DNA of 20,943 nucleotides from Aquificota bacterium (GTDB lineage: Bacteria > Thermosulfidibacterota > Thermosulfidibacteria > Thermosulfidibacterales > Thermosulfidibacteraceae), in the NCBI GenBank assembly GCA_015494645.1, contig WGAU01000017.1:1-20943 (forward strand), given 5' to 3'. Under the pieces are notes generated by a model. It saw only the letters and a program-made list of their open reading frames with translations, ran no database searches and was not told where the DNA came from. This document shows, piece by piece, positions 7,536 to 14,334 of this stretch; positions within the stretch are counted from its first letter, which is position 1, and the number at the start of each line of letters is the position of its first letter. A program made the position numbers and the translations under genes.

Positions 7536-7541
7536 TATAAT
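7512..7541 (+). promoter_or_regulatory. Divergent promoter for the exported-protein gene
   Basis: On the plus strand a -35 ATGACA (7512-7517, one mismatch to TTGACA) and a perfect -10 TATAAT (7536-7541) are separated by 18 nt. The whole spacer except one base is the 17-bp palindrome. The transcript would have an untranslated leader of roughly 65 nt before ATG 7613. A weaker alternative -10 (TATAAG, 7578-7583) lies nearer the gene. Confidence 0.55.
7518..7534. promoter_or_regulatory. 17-bp perfect palindrome, candidate MerR operator
   Basis: TGACAATA-A-TATTGTCA is an 8-bp perfect inverted repeat around one central base. It lies in the spacers of two oppositely directed promoters. MerR-family dimers bind such palindromes between -35 and -10 elements, usually of their own gene, so the adjacent MerR-NifX protein is the natural candidate ligand. 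Binding itself is an inference. Confidence 0.65.
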
Positions 7542-7612
7542 GATGCCTAAGCCATAGCAATTATTCCCGCACTATGCTATAAGTAAAAGGCAATAATTCA
7601 GGAGGGAACATT

Positions 7613-9253
7613 ATGAAAAAGCTGATATGGCTCCTTTCGCCAGCTCTCATGATTGCATGGTTTATAACAACTAAGGCAAACGCCAATCCTATTGTAGGTG
7701 GGCTCTACCTTAAAGAATGTTCTGGTGGCTGGTGTTCTTCCAGCTACCAGTGGGCGTCGGTTATAACTGACCAAGGTGTGCTTAAAGTCATAAACGCACC
7801 AGGAGCCAGCTACCAGCCAGTTTATGAGAAACACGCATTCTTCCCAGATGGACGAAGTGTGTTGCTCGCCTCTGAAAGTGACTGTTACAATGATAACTCT
7901 TTTGAAGAATGTTTGGTAGTTGCTCTGCTGGACCAAGCAGGAAACTTGATAAAGGAAAAAACCTTTATGTCAACCTACAGGCAAACCAATCCTAACTCTA
8001 CTATCACAGAACAATCCATGTTTGACGTAGCAGATGTTACTACGTGGAACAACAGAATAATTATTGCATTTAACCTACCACCGAACACCATTGCTGTTCT
8101 GGACGATAACTTGAATATCATAGAACAGATACAGGTTCCTACCGCCATAGACGCCCTTGCTGGACCGTGGGTAATTTTGAATGATAAAAGCGTCTTAGAC
8201 TTGGAAACAGGAAAGGTTTACAAAGACCCACTAGCCGATTACGCACCAAGACACAGTGCAACTGAGGCAGTAGCTACTGATGATGGTTTTGTGCTCTTCT
8301 ACTCAGCACCCACGGGACTTTACCTGGAACTATATGGTCTCGCTGCTATGGTTAAAAGAACCAGCGACGGATTGGAAACCACCAAGGTAGTGAGACTTGA
8401 TTTTAATGGCAACGGCACGCTCAGTGGAGCACCTTATATTATGCAGGCAGAAAAAAATGACAGCGGCTGGACGCTACACATAAAGACGTGGAAGAACTTT
8501 GGGGGGGACGAAGAACACGGCGTAGTGGTTGCAGACCACGACTGGAACTCCTTTAAAGCATATATAGTCAGAGGCGCAAACAAAAGAGACTGGGAGAACT
8601 TCTCTATGGATCAAATGGGTGAACTTTCCGATCACGATGGACATCTGTTCTTTCCATTGTCTATCCCAAGCCACAATGTAGCTCTGGTAAATATTAAAGC
8701 CTTACCACTAAAGCAAGATAGCGGCATGTCTACTCTTCAATTGGGGGGGAACCGAGCATGGGAACCAGTAGAGGATGCACAGTTGCAAACCGTATCTTAC
8801 CTGACAGAATGCAGCGATTGCATAAACTTCATCTATGAGCCTCTTGACGCCACCATAGGCATAGTGCAACAGCCAACACTCTTTTTCTCCAGTACCAACT
8901 CCTCGGATGATTTTCTTTTAGCCAACTTTTTCTGCTACGGCCCTACTGGATACAAAACCTATTGTGCTGTAGCACTTGGTGGACACATCCTAATATACAA
9001 CTATGCTACCAGCGCATTAGTGCCGTTTGATCCTGCAAGGATAGACGAGTACAAAGGTGTGGATAACGAAGATGTCCCAGAAACCGTTCTGCAAGTGCCG
9101 CTGTGCAACGGTGCGCAACCTGCCATACCACCGCTAAGTGTGCAGCTAATTGCTCTCTCGGTACCTAAAGATATGAACCTCTCTACGGCACTTAACACGG
9201 GTGACTACATTCTCTCAATCGTACCGTGGAAAACACCAGAGTGTAGCAGGTAA
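7613..9253 (+). CDS. Exported cysteine-rich protein of unknown function
   Basis: I do not recognise the family. The 546-residue product begins with a classical signal peptide: MKK, a hydrophobic core to about residue 20, and a likely cleavage after ANA (residue 24). The mature part has ten cysteines (36, 41, 91, 100, 400, 403, 441, 451, 498, 544), an even number concentrated at the two ends, consistent with disulfides outside the cytoplasm. It is rich in Asp, Asn, Thr and aromatic residues and poor in Arg/Lys. Recurrent strand-like units such as NTIAVLDDNLNIIEQIQVP and DKSVLDLETGKVYKD recall beta-propeller repeats, but no defined repeat could be proven. The start ATG has AGGAGGG with a 6-nt spacer. 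It stands alone, divergent from the MerR operon and convergent with the EAL gene after 8 nt. Two G7 runs lie inside the gene. Confidence 0.8.
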   Translation: MKKLIWLLSPALMIAWFITTKANANPIVGGLYLKECSGGWCSSSYQWASVITDQGVLKVINAPGASYQPVYEKHAFFPDGRSVLLASESDCYNDNSFEECLVVALLDQAGNLIKEKTFMSTYRQTNPNSTITEQSMFDVADVTTWNNRIIIAFNLPPNTIAVLDDNLNIIEQIQVPTAIDALAGPWVILNDKSVLDLETGKVYKDPLADYAPRHSATEAVATDDGFVLFYSAPTGLYLELYGLAAMVKRTSDGLETTKVVRLDFNGNGTLSGAPYIMQAEKNDSGWTLHIKTWKNFGGDEEHGVVVADHDWNSFKAYIVRGANKRDWENFSMDQMGELSDHDGHLFFPLSIPSHNVALVNIKALPLKQDSGMSTLQLGGNRAWEPVEDAQLQTVSYLTECSDCINFIYEPLDATIGIVQQPTLFFSSTNSSDDFLLANFFCYGPTGYKTYCAVALGGHILIYNYATSALVPFDPARIDEYKGVDNEDVPETVLQVPLCNGAQPAIPPLSVQLIALSVPKDMNLSTALNTGDYILSIVPWKTPECSR

Positions 9254-9256
9254 CCT

Positions 9257-9274
9257 AAAGCTTACACGCTTTTT
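9257..9274. terminator. Weak hairpin between convergent genes
   Basis: AAAGC (9257-9261) can pair with GCTTT (9268-9272) around a 6-nt loop, followed by T residues on the plus strand. On the minus strand the same stem is followed by the A-rich equivalent, so it would be at best weakly bidirectional. The stem is only 5 bp and overlaps the last codons of the EAL gene. It is the only terminator-like element at this convergent junction. Confidence 0.25.
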
Positions 9275-11262
9275 ATCCTATCCGCCAATATAGAAGTTAA
9301 ATGCTGGGGCAAGCTGAGGTAGTAGCCTTGGAAAAAGCGTATACCCATAGAGCGAAGTTTCTCAAAGGTTTCTTCGTCTTCCACAAACTCCGCTACGCAG
9401 GAAACCTCCAGTTCCTCGGCTATGTTGACGATGATCCTGACAATCTTGGCCACCTTTTCCGATTCCTTGAGCCTTTTTATAAGGCTGCCATCAATCTTCA
9501 GCATCTCCAAAAGTCCCTTTTCCGCCACATCGGCCACAAGCTGAAGGGAAGAGTAACCAACGCCAAAATCATCAACTCCGAATCTAACACCACAGGAAGC
9601 TCCCAGCTCCTCTATTATGTCCACATTTTCAAGAAGGCTCTGTTCCGTAATTTCAATGACAGGATACACTCCCTCTCCACGCAGGTCTTCACAAGCTTTT
9701 ATAAGCTTTTCTCTTAAAACCTCGGATCTCATTGAACGGGGACTTGCGTTAACAGATACACGGTTTGTAACCTTGGATATGTGCCTGGCGTAGTAAGAGA
9801 GCTTTTCTGCCACAAGCTCATCCAACCTCTCAACAAGATCCATCTCATGAATCAGATCTATAAAGACCCCTGCCGGCACATACTTTCCATCCACAACTAT
9901 ACGGGCTAAGGACTCCAAGCAGTAGAACTCACACTCCTTGCTCTCACAATCAAAGATGGGTTGGAAGAAAAGATCCACCTTGCCTTCTCTCAAGATACCG
10001 CTTATGAGCCTAATGTCTCTATACTTACGGTTTATCTTCTCTATGAGAGAGATCCTCTTTTCCTTACCCAAGATATGCTCATCAAGTCCCTCGTTTATAG
10101 CCTCAAGCTTCAAGTGATATAATGACTTTCTCAATTCATCTTCTGAAACATCTATGTATGGCTCCAACCTAAAACCGGCCATAACAAACTCAGGCCTTAT
10201 ATCTCCGAATCTGTCGGAAATCTCTTCCAGAAACTCGCTTAGCTTTATTTTGATCACAGGCACTACTTTGTCAGGTGGATCCAAAGCAAGTACAAAAATA
10301 TCCTTGCCAGCACCTTTAACCACCACAGCATTCTCTCTGCCATCCACAAGATCCTCAAGCATACACAAAAGCTGCTCAAACACTCCATCTATCTCTTCCT
10401 TGGAATAGACGGAACTGAGAAGAAGCAGATTCCTAAAGCCTATTATCAGCAATGTCTTCTCCCCAGAACTTTTTACAGCATTGGTCACAAACTTGAAGAA
10501 TATGTTTTCTGCGTCATCTCTGAAAATAACGAAAGTTTTCTCCATGTTCCTGACAAACTCGTTAATCCGGTTCTTCAGATCCATAAGCAAGAAGTATGCC
10601 GTAACGAAATCTCCTTTCGACATAGAAAAGGCAAAGTCTTTGGCTACGTTATGAAACTCTCTGTGGGTTCTCTCTAAGCTCTCACACAAAACAAAGTTTA
10701 CGCACCTAACCTTGTAAGCTAAAGATTTAAAGCTCCTTTCAAATACACACGGCTCAGATGCCAAGACCAAAGCATGCTCATAGTTTTTGGAAAGGATGGC
10801 CTCCCTGAAATCGTAGAACCAGTCAACCAAGCTCACATACATTTTGTCTTTTGAAAAGGTCTCAAGGGTAGAAATGTCAAAGGACGTAAGCTCTTTTATT
10901 ATGTAACCCTGTGATATGTAGTTCTTGATAGTTTCAAAAATAGAAACAATACTGTCTCTTTCATCAACGGAAAGATGGAGCAATCTATGCAAGGTCTCGT
11001 TTTTGAGTTTATCAATGCAGTTCACAACAGACACGTAAGGGAATCCCCTTTCAATGTATTCGGCAACAAGGTCAAGAGCCATCTCCTCAGCATCTTTACC
11101 TGCATGGATGATGTTAAGCACGAGATGCTCTGTAGCAGCGAGAAGCTTATCAATCTCCACATCGGAGGAAAAAAATTTCCTTATGATGGGATCTTCCCTG
11201 TAATATTGGGAAAGGGCGGTTATGGACTCTACAACAGCTTCTGTAAGGGTATCCAAGTCCAT
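9262..11262 (-). CDS. c-di-GMP phosphodiesterase: helical N-terminus, degenerate GGDEF, EAL domain
   Basis: The 666-residue protein probably hydrolyses cyclic di-GMP. The EAL domain (about 425-660) keeps the expected catalytic positions: E450-S-L, N505, EITE 537-540, DDFG 564-567, KIDG 589-592, E625 (AEFVE in place of EGVE) and Q645. Residues about 265-395 are a GGDEF-like domain in which the signature reads GAGKDIF, so cyclase activity is unlikely; such domains often serve as GTP sensors. The first 260 residues are helical without membrane segments. Part of this (C172, H200, H204 and the following helix) is spaced like the zinc-binding CZB domain, but the typical LGKW motif is absent. Start ATG 11262 has GGAGGT with a 7-nt spacer. 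It is transcribed divergently from the leucine locus. Confidence 0.9.
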   Translation of the reverse strand: MDLDTLTEAVVESITALSQYYREDPIIRKFFSSDVEIDKLLAATEHLVLNIIHAGKDAEEMALDLVAEYIERGFPYVSVVNCIDKLKNETLHRLLHLSVDERDSIVSIFETIKNYISQGYIIKELTSFDISTLETFSKDKMYVSLVDWFYDFREAILSKNYEHALVLASEPCVFERSFKSLAYKVRCVNFVLCESLERTHREFHNVAKDFAFSMSKGDFVTAYFLLMDLKNRINEFVRNMEKTFVIFRDDAENIFFKFVTNAVKSSGEKTLLIIGFRNLLLLSSVYSKEEIDGVFEQLLCMLEDLVDGRENAVVVKGAGKDIFVLALDPPDKVVPVIKIKLSEFLEEISDRFGDIRPEFVMAGFRLEPYIDVSEDELRKSLYHLKLEAINEGLDEHILGKEKRISLIEKINRKYRDIRLISGILREGKVDLFFQPIFDCESKECEFYCLESLARIVVDGKYVPAGVFIDLIHEMDLVERLDELVAEKLSYYARHISKVTNRVSVNASPRSMRSEVLREKLIKACEDLRGEGVYPVIEITEQSLLENVDIIEELGASCGVRFGVDDFGVGYSSLQLVADVAEKGLLEMLKIDGSLIKRLKESEKVAKIVRIIVNIAEELEVSCVAEFVEDEETFEKLRSMGIRFFQGYYLSLPQHLTSILADRIKSV

Positions 11263-11292
11263 TGCTTAAACCTCCACCCTAAAGCTTTTTTC

Positions 11293-11321
11293 ATTTTATC
11301 CACACAAGGTTATTGACACAA
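11293..11321 (-). promoter_or_regulatory. Predicted promoter of the EAL gene
   Basis: On the minus strand TTGTGT (11321-11316) is followed by a 17-nt spacer and TAAAAT (11298-11293, one mismatch to TATAAT). It overlaps the -35 box of the leucine leader promoter on the other strand by three bases. Support is moderate because the -35 matches only at TTG. Confidence 0.45.
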
Positions 11322-11341
11322 CATTGGAGCGAATATATCTT
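11313..11341 (+). promoter_or_regulatory. Predicted promoter of the leucine leader and leuA
   Basis: A perfect -35 TTGACA (11313-11318) is followed by TATCTT (11336-11341) at 17 nt, or TATATC (11334-11339) at 15 nt. Transcription would start shortly before the Shine-Dalgarno AGGAGGT (11351-11357) of the leader peptide. Confidence 0.6.
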
Positions 11342-11368
11342 CTTGAAGCAAGGAGGTAGCCGAAGGTG

Positions 11369-11452
11369 ATGAGGAGCAAAGTTTCAATAAACACATCCCT
11401 TAATCTCTTACTTGGACTGCTCTTGCTTATCTACGCCCGTCCGGGGCCCTGA
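11369..11452 (+). CDS. leuL: Leucine leader peptide
   Basis: This 27-codon open frame precedes leuA and has its own Shine-Dalgarno AGGAGGT (11351-11357). ATG 11369 is the likely start; an adjacent in-frame GTG at 11366 has slightly better spacing (8 nt). Eight of 27 residues are leucine, seven of them within codons 13-20 (LLLGLLLL). Five different Leu codons are used (CTT, CTC, CTG, TTA, TTG), so stalling would report charged-leucine supply in general. The peptide ends IYARPGP and stop TGA 11450-11452. Those last codons form the left arm of the antiterminator helix. The design matches classical leu attenuation, in which low Leu-tRNA stalls the ribosome and permits readthrough. Confidence 0.88.
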   Translation: MRSKVSINTSLNLLLGLLLLIYARPGP

Positions 11453-11485
11453 GGTAATTTAGCAACCAAGGGGCCACGGGCGGGC
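11435..11485 (+). promoter_or_regulatory. Antiterminator helix of the leucine attenuator
   Basis: Bases 11435-11450 (GCCCGTCCGGGGCCCT) can pair with 11470-11485 (GGGGCCACGGGCGGGC): 13 Watson-Crick pairs, two G-U pairs and one G-A mismatch. The right arm contains the whole left arm of terminator T1, so the two structures exclude each other. The left arm covers the last leader codons and stop, so a ribosome finishing the leader masks it, while one stalled at the Leu codons leaves it free. Confidence 0.78.
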
Positions 11486-11510
11486 AAGCTCGTGGCCCCT
11501 TTTTCTTTTT
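11470..11510 (+). terminator. Intrinsic terminator T1 (leucine attenuator)
   Basis: GGGGCCACGGGC (11470-11481) pairs with GCTCGTGGCCCC (11488-11499) in a 12-bp stem with one G-U pair. The loop is GGGCAA and the stem is followed by TTTTTCTTTTT. It lies 18 nt after the leader stop codon, the expected place for an attenuator. Confidence 0.9.
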
Positions 11511-11522
11511 GGGGCCATGAGC
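11488..11522 (+). promoter_or_regulatory. Bridging helix between T1 and T2 (candidate anti-T2)
   Basis: The right arm of T1 (11488-11499) can also pair with the left arm of T2 (11511-11522, GGGGCCATGAGC): 12 pairs including one G-U, with an 11-nt pyrimidine-rich loop. This is possible only when T1 is not formed, and it would block T2. It therefore links the fates of the two terminators. Confidence 0.6.
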
Positions 11523-11548
11523 CCGAATAGGGTTCATGGCCCTTTTTC
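11511..11548 (+). terminator. Second intrinsic terminator T2 before leuA
   Basis: GGGCCATGAGCCC (11512-11524) pairs with GGGTTCATGGCCC (11530-11542): 13 bp with one G-U pair, loop GAATA, followed by TTTTT. It resembles T1 in sequence and differs from it by compensated pairs (C-G in T1, T-A in T2), suggesting an ancient tandem copy with a maintained structure. Confidence 0.85.
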
Positions 11549-11576
11549 ATTTAAAAACACTTTAAGGAGGGAAAAG

Positions 11577-13133
11577 ATGGAAAAGGTGTTCATTTTTGAC
11601 ACAACACTGAGGGATGGTGAACAGGCACCGGGCTTTTCTATGAACATCAACGAAAAGCTCATTGTCGCCAAGCAGTTGGCCAAGCTCGGAGTGGATGTGA
11701 TAGAGGCTGGCTTTCCAGCGTCATCCCCTGGTGATTTTGAATCGGTAAAAAGGATAGCCGAAACGGTTAAGGGTCCCACCATAGCGGGACTATGCCGCGC
11801 AGTTAAAAGGGACATTGAAATAGGAGCAGAAGCACTAAAGCCTGCAGAAAGAAGGCGTATACACACCTTCATAGCTACAAGCGAGATACACATGAAGTAC
11901 AAACTCAAAATGGATCCAAAAGAGGTACTTGAAAGGGCCGTTGAAGCGGTGAAGTCTGCCCGCAACTTCACCGATGATGTAGAGTTTTCCGCAGAAGATG
12001 CCACAAGAAGTGATTTGGACTTTCTTTGCAGGGTGATTGAAGCGGTTATAAATGCAGGAGCCACTGTGGTAAACATTCCAGACACTGTGGGCTACGCCAT
12101 ACCATCGGAGTTCAAAGAGAAGATCTTTTATATCATGAACAAAGTGCCCAACATAGATAAAGCTATAGTGAGTGTCCACTGCCACAACGATCTTGGATTG
12201 GCCGTGGCAAACTCTTTAGCCGCCATTGAGGCAGGAGCCAGACAGGTGGAATGCACCATAAACGGCATAGGAGAGAGGGCCGGAAACGCTGCTATGGAAG
12301 AGATCGTCATGGCCATACACACCAGAAAAGATCTTTTCAATATTACTACAAACATAAACACAAGGGAAATATACAAGACCAGTAAACTTGTATCCCACGT
12401 AACTGGAGTTTACGTCCAGCCCAACAAAGCCATAGTGGGGAAAAACGCCTTTGCCCACGAAGCCGGAATACACCAACATGGTGTACTGGAAAATCCCCTC
12501 ACCTACGAAATTATGAAGCCGGAGGATGTTGGATTCCCATCTTCTAGACTGGTTCTCGGCAAGCATTCCGGAAGGCACGCACTAAAGCAGAAATTAGAAC
12601 AGCTTGGCTTCGCTGACATAACCGAAGAACAGCTAAACAGAATATTTGAAAGGGTAAAGATCTTAGCAGACAAGAAAAAAGAGGTCTTTGACGACGATAT
12701 TATGATAATAGCTCAGGAGGAGCTGCTCTCCCTGCCTGTTAAGACCTACGAGCTTGACTACATCCATACTACCAGCGGCAACAGGCTCCTTCCCACGGCA
12801 ACGGTCAGGCTCAAGAGAGGAGACGAACTTTTACAGGATTCTGCTATAGGGGATGGACCCGTAGATGCATCTTACAAAGCCATAGACAGGATTACCGGCA
12901 CCCCCGGACAGCTTCTGTCCTACCAGATAAGAGCAGTTACCCACGGAAAGGACGCCGTAGGAGAGGTCACCGTAAAGGTCAGATTCAACGGCACAGAGGT
13001 TGTGGGTAAAGGGAGCAGCGTAGATGTAATTGAAGCATCGGTCAAAGCTTATCTTAACGCAGTAAATAAATACCTATACAGAAAGGAGTTAGAGTCCCAA
13101 GGGATACATGTACCAAGTTACGAACTCGTGTGA
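11577..13133 (+). CDS. leuA: 2-isopropylmalate synthase
   Basis: LeuA condenses acetyl-CoA with 2-oxoisovalerate, the first committed step of leucine synthesis. From ATG 11577 (TAAGGAGGG upstream) it has 518 residues, the usual length of the long form. The N-terminal TIM barrel shows FDTTLRDGEQAPGFSM with catalytic Arg12-Asp13, the metal-binding HCHNDLGLAVANS, and NGIGERAGNAAMEEI. The C-terminal third (from about HTTSGNRLLPTATVRLK) is the LeuA regulatory domain that normally gives feedback inhibition by leucine. The same frame stays open up to an ATG at 11517, but that codon lies inside terminator T2. Expression should be controlled by the leader attenuator. The 3' end overlaps a convergent gene by 16 bp. 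Confidence 0.97.
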   Translation: MEKVFIFDTTLRDGEQAPGFSMNINEKLIVAKQLAKLGVDVIEAGFPASSPGDFESVKRIAETVKGPTIAGLCRAVKRDIEIGAEALKPAERRRIHTFIATSEIHMKYKLKMDPKEVLERAVEAVKSARNFTDDVEFSAEDATRSDLDFLCRVIEAVINAGATVVNIPDTVGYAIPSEFKEKIFYIMNKVPNIDKAIVSVHCHNDLGLAVANSLAAIEAGARQVECTINGIGERAGNAAMEEIVMAIHTRKDLFNITTNINTREIYKTSKLVSHVTGVYVQPNKAIVGKNAFAHEAGIHQHGVLENPLTYEIMKPEDVGFPSSRLVLGKHSGRHALKQKLEQLGFADITEEQLNRIFERVKILADKKKEVFDDDIMIIAQEELLSLPVKTYELDYIHTTSGNRLLPTATVRLKRGDELLQDSAIGDGPVDASYKAIDRITGTPGQLLSYQIRAVTHGKDAVGEVTVKVRFNGTEVVGKGSSVDVIEASVKAYLNAVNKYLYRKELESQGIHVPSYELV

Positions 13134-14254
13134 GAGTAATATCCCATGTAGGAGAAGAGGGTCAGCATGAGCTCTCTGCCCCTCAGGATCCCCAAAGATC
13201 CCGTAGGGGCGAGAGCCTCATCAAACTTTGCGCTGGCTCCTCTTCTCACCCCTTCCCCCATCATCATCACAGGGACCGGAAGACCTGAATAGGGTTTGTA
13301 GCCAACACTGGGCACAGTAACATCGGAAGCCACCATAACCATTATGTCTTCTTTTACCACAGCATCCAAAACGGCACTGAAGGCCTCGTCCATTTCTTCT
13401 ATTACCTCAACCCTCTTCCACGCTCTGGTACGTATGCCGAAACGGTGAATATAATCGGTGTAAACGAACACCCCGTCTCTGCTTCTCAGCTCCTTGAAGG
13501 CTTTGGTAAAAGCCTCAGATAGCCACACCCTTATCTCCCTTGACTGGCTGAAGAAACATTCCATCCCCATCCATTTAATAAGACCATAGAAAAAGGTAGA
13601 ATCTGTGTAGAAGATCCAATCCAAAGGAAACTTGGATTTAGGAGGTCCTACATACCTACCACAGCCAAAAAAGAGTAACCGATTTATGGGCTGCAAGCCT
13701 TTATCAGTACGTTTAGCGTTCCCAGGCCAGCGCTCAGGCAACTTGGCAAGCTCACTAAGAGGAACGTAATCGGCAACAGCCCCACCTGCAACTCCAGGAT
13801 GGGTACAACACACGTACTCGCTGCTAGTGGATAGGTAAAGGCCGCGATCAAGTCTTTTCACTTCCGCAATATGCTCACACAAAAATTGATAGAAAAGCTC
13901 CTCTTCCTCATCCGACTCAAAAGTTCTTACCTCCACAAGCACTCCATCATCCACAAACGCCGGCTCTATAAGAAAGTAAACTTTTCCTTCTTCAAGGCTA
14001 ACATCTCGCGCAATGGCTTCAAAAGCAGCCCTTCCCGGAAACAGCTCAGGTGGGTTGCCCAACATAACATACAGAGAGTACTCTGGTGTAACAGGTTCAC
14101 CTATAAAGGTAGGATGAAAAACTCCACATCCTCCCAGCATGGCGAGATGGTCAAGATTGGGCGTCTTTGCTACCTGCAAAGGGGTTCTCCTTCCCAAACC
14201 ATCAACGGCGTGATCGGCTATGCCACCCAGCACCACTGCAAGAAGCTTCTGCAT
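13118..14254 (-). CDS. ApgM-type phosphoglycerate mutase homologue, catalytic residues lost
   Basis: The 378-residue protein follows the archaeal-type, cofactor-independent phosphoglycerate mutase layout of the alkaline phosphatase superfamily: RTPLQVAKTPNLDHLA, GEPV..., GRAAFEA and SGLPVPVMMMG. The expected active-site residues are mostly replaced. The IDG aspartate is Gly10, the catalytic GSD triad is TPE (56-58), the D-x3-HD motif is H270-x3-IR, the DH pair is D311-V312, and the HSGDPVP histidine is Tyr322. Only D311 remains. It is therefore either a pseudoenzyme or a homologue with a different activity. Start ATG 14254 follows GGGAGG with a 6-nt gap. It faces leuA tail to tail and is divergent from glyQ. 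Confidence 0.82.
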   Translation of the reverse strand: MQKLLAVVLGGIADHAVDGLGRRTPLQVAKTPNLDHLAMLGGCGVFHPTFIGEPVTPEYSLYVMLGNPPELFPGRAAFEAIARDVSLEEGKVYFLIEPAFVDDGVLVEVRTFESDEEEELFYQFLCEHIAEVKRLDRGLYLSTSSEYVCCTHPGVAGGAVADYVPLSELAKLPERWPGNAKRTDKGLQPINRLLFFGCGRYVGPPKSKFPLDWIFYTDSTFFYGLIKWMGMECFFSQSREIRVWLSEAFTKAFKELRSRDGVFVYTDYIHRFGIRTRAWKRVEVIEEMDEAFSAVLDAVVKEDIMVMVASDVTVPSVGYKPYSGLPVPVMMMGEGVRRGASAKFDEALAPTGSLGILRGRELMLTLFSYMGYYSHTSS

Positions 14255-14334
14255 TACCCCCCTCCCAAAACCTCTGTTGACGAAAGAGACTGCTGTTGGT
14301 AACTTCTATAGCAAAGCACCAGTGGGAGGTAAAG

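Noticed and set aside
7495..7560. Longer N-terminus for the MerR fusion from ATG 7560 or 7518
   Set aside because: It would run through the predicted -35/-10 and palindrome; MerR proteins begin close to the YSIG motif.
7554..7580. Inverted repeat ATAGCA...TGCTAT in the leader of the exported-protein gene
   Set aside because: It has only 6 bp with a 15-nt loop, no T run and no link to a known riboswitch, so chance is a good explanation.
11517..11576. Upstream in-frame ATG extending leuA by 20 residues
   Set aside because: The codon lies in the left arm of terminator T2, has no proper ribosome site, and the added residues do not resemble LeuA. ATG 11577 has TAAGGAGGG and the canonical N-terminus.
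11342..11576. T-box or leucine-binding riboswitch instead of peptide attenuation
   Set aside because: No T-box consensus or specifier loop is visible, whereas a Leu-rich frame with ribosome site and matching antiterminator explains the region.
14296..14334. TTG start adding 13 residues to glyQ
   Set aside because: GTG 14335 has GGGAGGT upstream and gives the usual family start; the extension is unlike GlyQ.
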